Assembly (NCBI GenBank): GCA_027886795.1
Contig: JAPCJU010000078.1
Location: 1-6,065 of the forward strand
Direction of reading: 5' to 3'
Length of the DNA: 6,065 bases
Source: Nitrososphaerota archaeon
GTDB lineage: Archaea; Thermoproteota; Nitrososphaeria; Nitrososphaerales; CADDZS01
Shown here: piece by piece, positions 5,720 to 6,065 of the stretch
Layout: each line of letters starts with the position of its first letter
Position numbering within the stretch: position 1 is the first letter of the stretch
The notes under the pieces: model-generated
Seen by the model: the letters and a program-made list of their open reading frames with translations, nothing else
Told to the model about the DNA's origin: nothing
Database searches by the model: none
Program-made: the position numbers and the translations under genes

Positions 5720-6065
5720 CTAGAACCATCCAACGCGCTTGAAGTATAGTATCATAACGACTGCAGGAATTACCATTGCGAAAGAAAGAACAAGTAAAGA
5801 CGTGTAAGGACCGAACCAATCTAGTGGTCCTGTAACGAGTCCACCTGGAAGAGGAACGTTCATCCCATAAATGGAACTTACGAGCGTTGCTGGGATTGTG
5901 AGGGTGAATAAAATTGTAAGAATGTTGAGAATATTGGAAGTCCTATCGTTACTGATGATAAAGTCGGTATCTTTGTAAATCTCAACCGTTTCTTTCATTT
6001 CTTCAAGTGTACCAAACGCCCTTCCGATTTGATGCTCGATGTCCCTGAAATATGTAGAAAGGTCC
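5720..6065 (-). CDS. CorA-family divalent metal ion transporter, C-terminal part (5' end beyond the window)
   Basis: The last 114 residues of a CorA-type Mg2+/Co2+ channel subunit, which works as a pentamer in the cytoplasmic membrane. The frame is open to the window edge, so the Met codon at 5998 is internal. A charged helix region (DIEHQIGRAFGTLEEMKE) leads into the long stalk helix and the first membrane segment (ILNILTILFTLTIPATLVSS). Next comes YGMNVPLPG, the signature G-M-N motif that forms the ion selectivity loop. A second membrane segment (YTSLLVLSFAMVIPAVVMIL) and a short basic cytoplasmic tail, YFKRVGWF, follow; the tail closely matches typical CorA ends (F-K-R-K-G-W). Stop is TAG. 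The large N-terminal cytoplasmic domain is outside the window. Zinc-exporting ZntB relatives lack this exact G-M-N context, so CorA is preferred; the transported ion is inferred from family. Confidence 0.93.
   Translation of the reverse strand, partial: DLSTYFRDIEHQIGRAFGTLEEMKETVEIYKDTDFIISNDRTSNILNILTILFTLTIPATLVSSIYGMNVPLPGGLVTGPLDWFGPYTSLLVLSFAMVIPAVVMILYFKRVGWF

Noticed and set aside
5730..5819. Upstream extension of the small - strand frame into the CorA gene
   Set aside because: This part reads the CorA membrane segment out of frame; CorA motifs there are unambiguous, so only the portion from 5729 downward was considered at all.

Overview
The window looks archaeal, most likely a mesophilic thaumarchaeote-like lineage, though this is an inference. 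The signs are a transketolase split into two genes, an F420-type split-barrel (PPOX-class) oxidoreductase, two regulators with V4R-like C-terminal domains (one fused to an ACT domain, one to a ribbon-helix-helix domain), TTG starts, and mostly absent Shine-Dalgarno sequences with TATA-like boxes upstream. Thermoplasmatota or another archaeal lineage cannot be excluded. The transketolase and ABC families alone also occur in bacteria.

Layout: bases 1-1416 on the + strand hold the end of the transketolase N-terminal subunit gene and the whole C-terminal subunit gene, overlapping at ATGA. Everything after that is on the - strand and converges on them across a 42-base gap. Read in the - direction (high to low coordinates), the order is: the 3' end of a CorA-type metal transporter gene (6065-5720); about 410 bases without a convincing gene; a DrrA-type ABC ATPase (5309-4311) followed after 3 bases by its ABC-2 permease (4307-3444); a 116-base gap with an 18-bp imperfect palindrome; an ACT plus V4R-like protein (3327-2515); a ribbon-helix-helix plus V4R-like protein (2476-1898); and a small F420/PPOX-class oxidoreductase (1878-1459).

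How the genes may work together: the two transketolase subunits form one ThDP-dependent enzyme. Details of their motifs suggest a specialised branch of the family rather than the housekeeping pentose-phosphate enzyme. The ATPase and permease form one exporter-type ABC system. The ACT/V4R and RHH/V4R genes and the oxidoreductase are closely spaced (37 and 19 bases) and may be one transcript. That would be a small sensing and regulation module: a ligand-sensing ACT protein, a putative DNA-binding protein, and a flavin/F420 enzyme. The palindrome upstream of the ACT/V4R gene is a candidate operator. No tRNA, rRNA, CRISPR array, insertion sequence or attachment site was seen.
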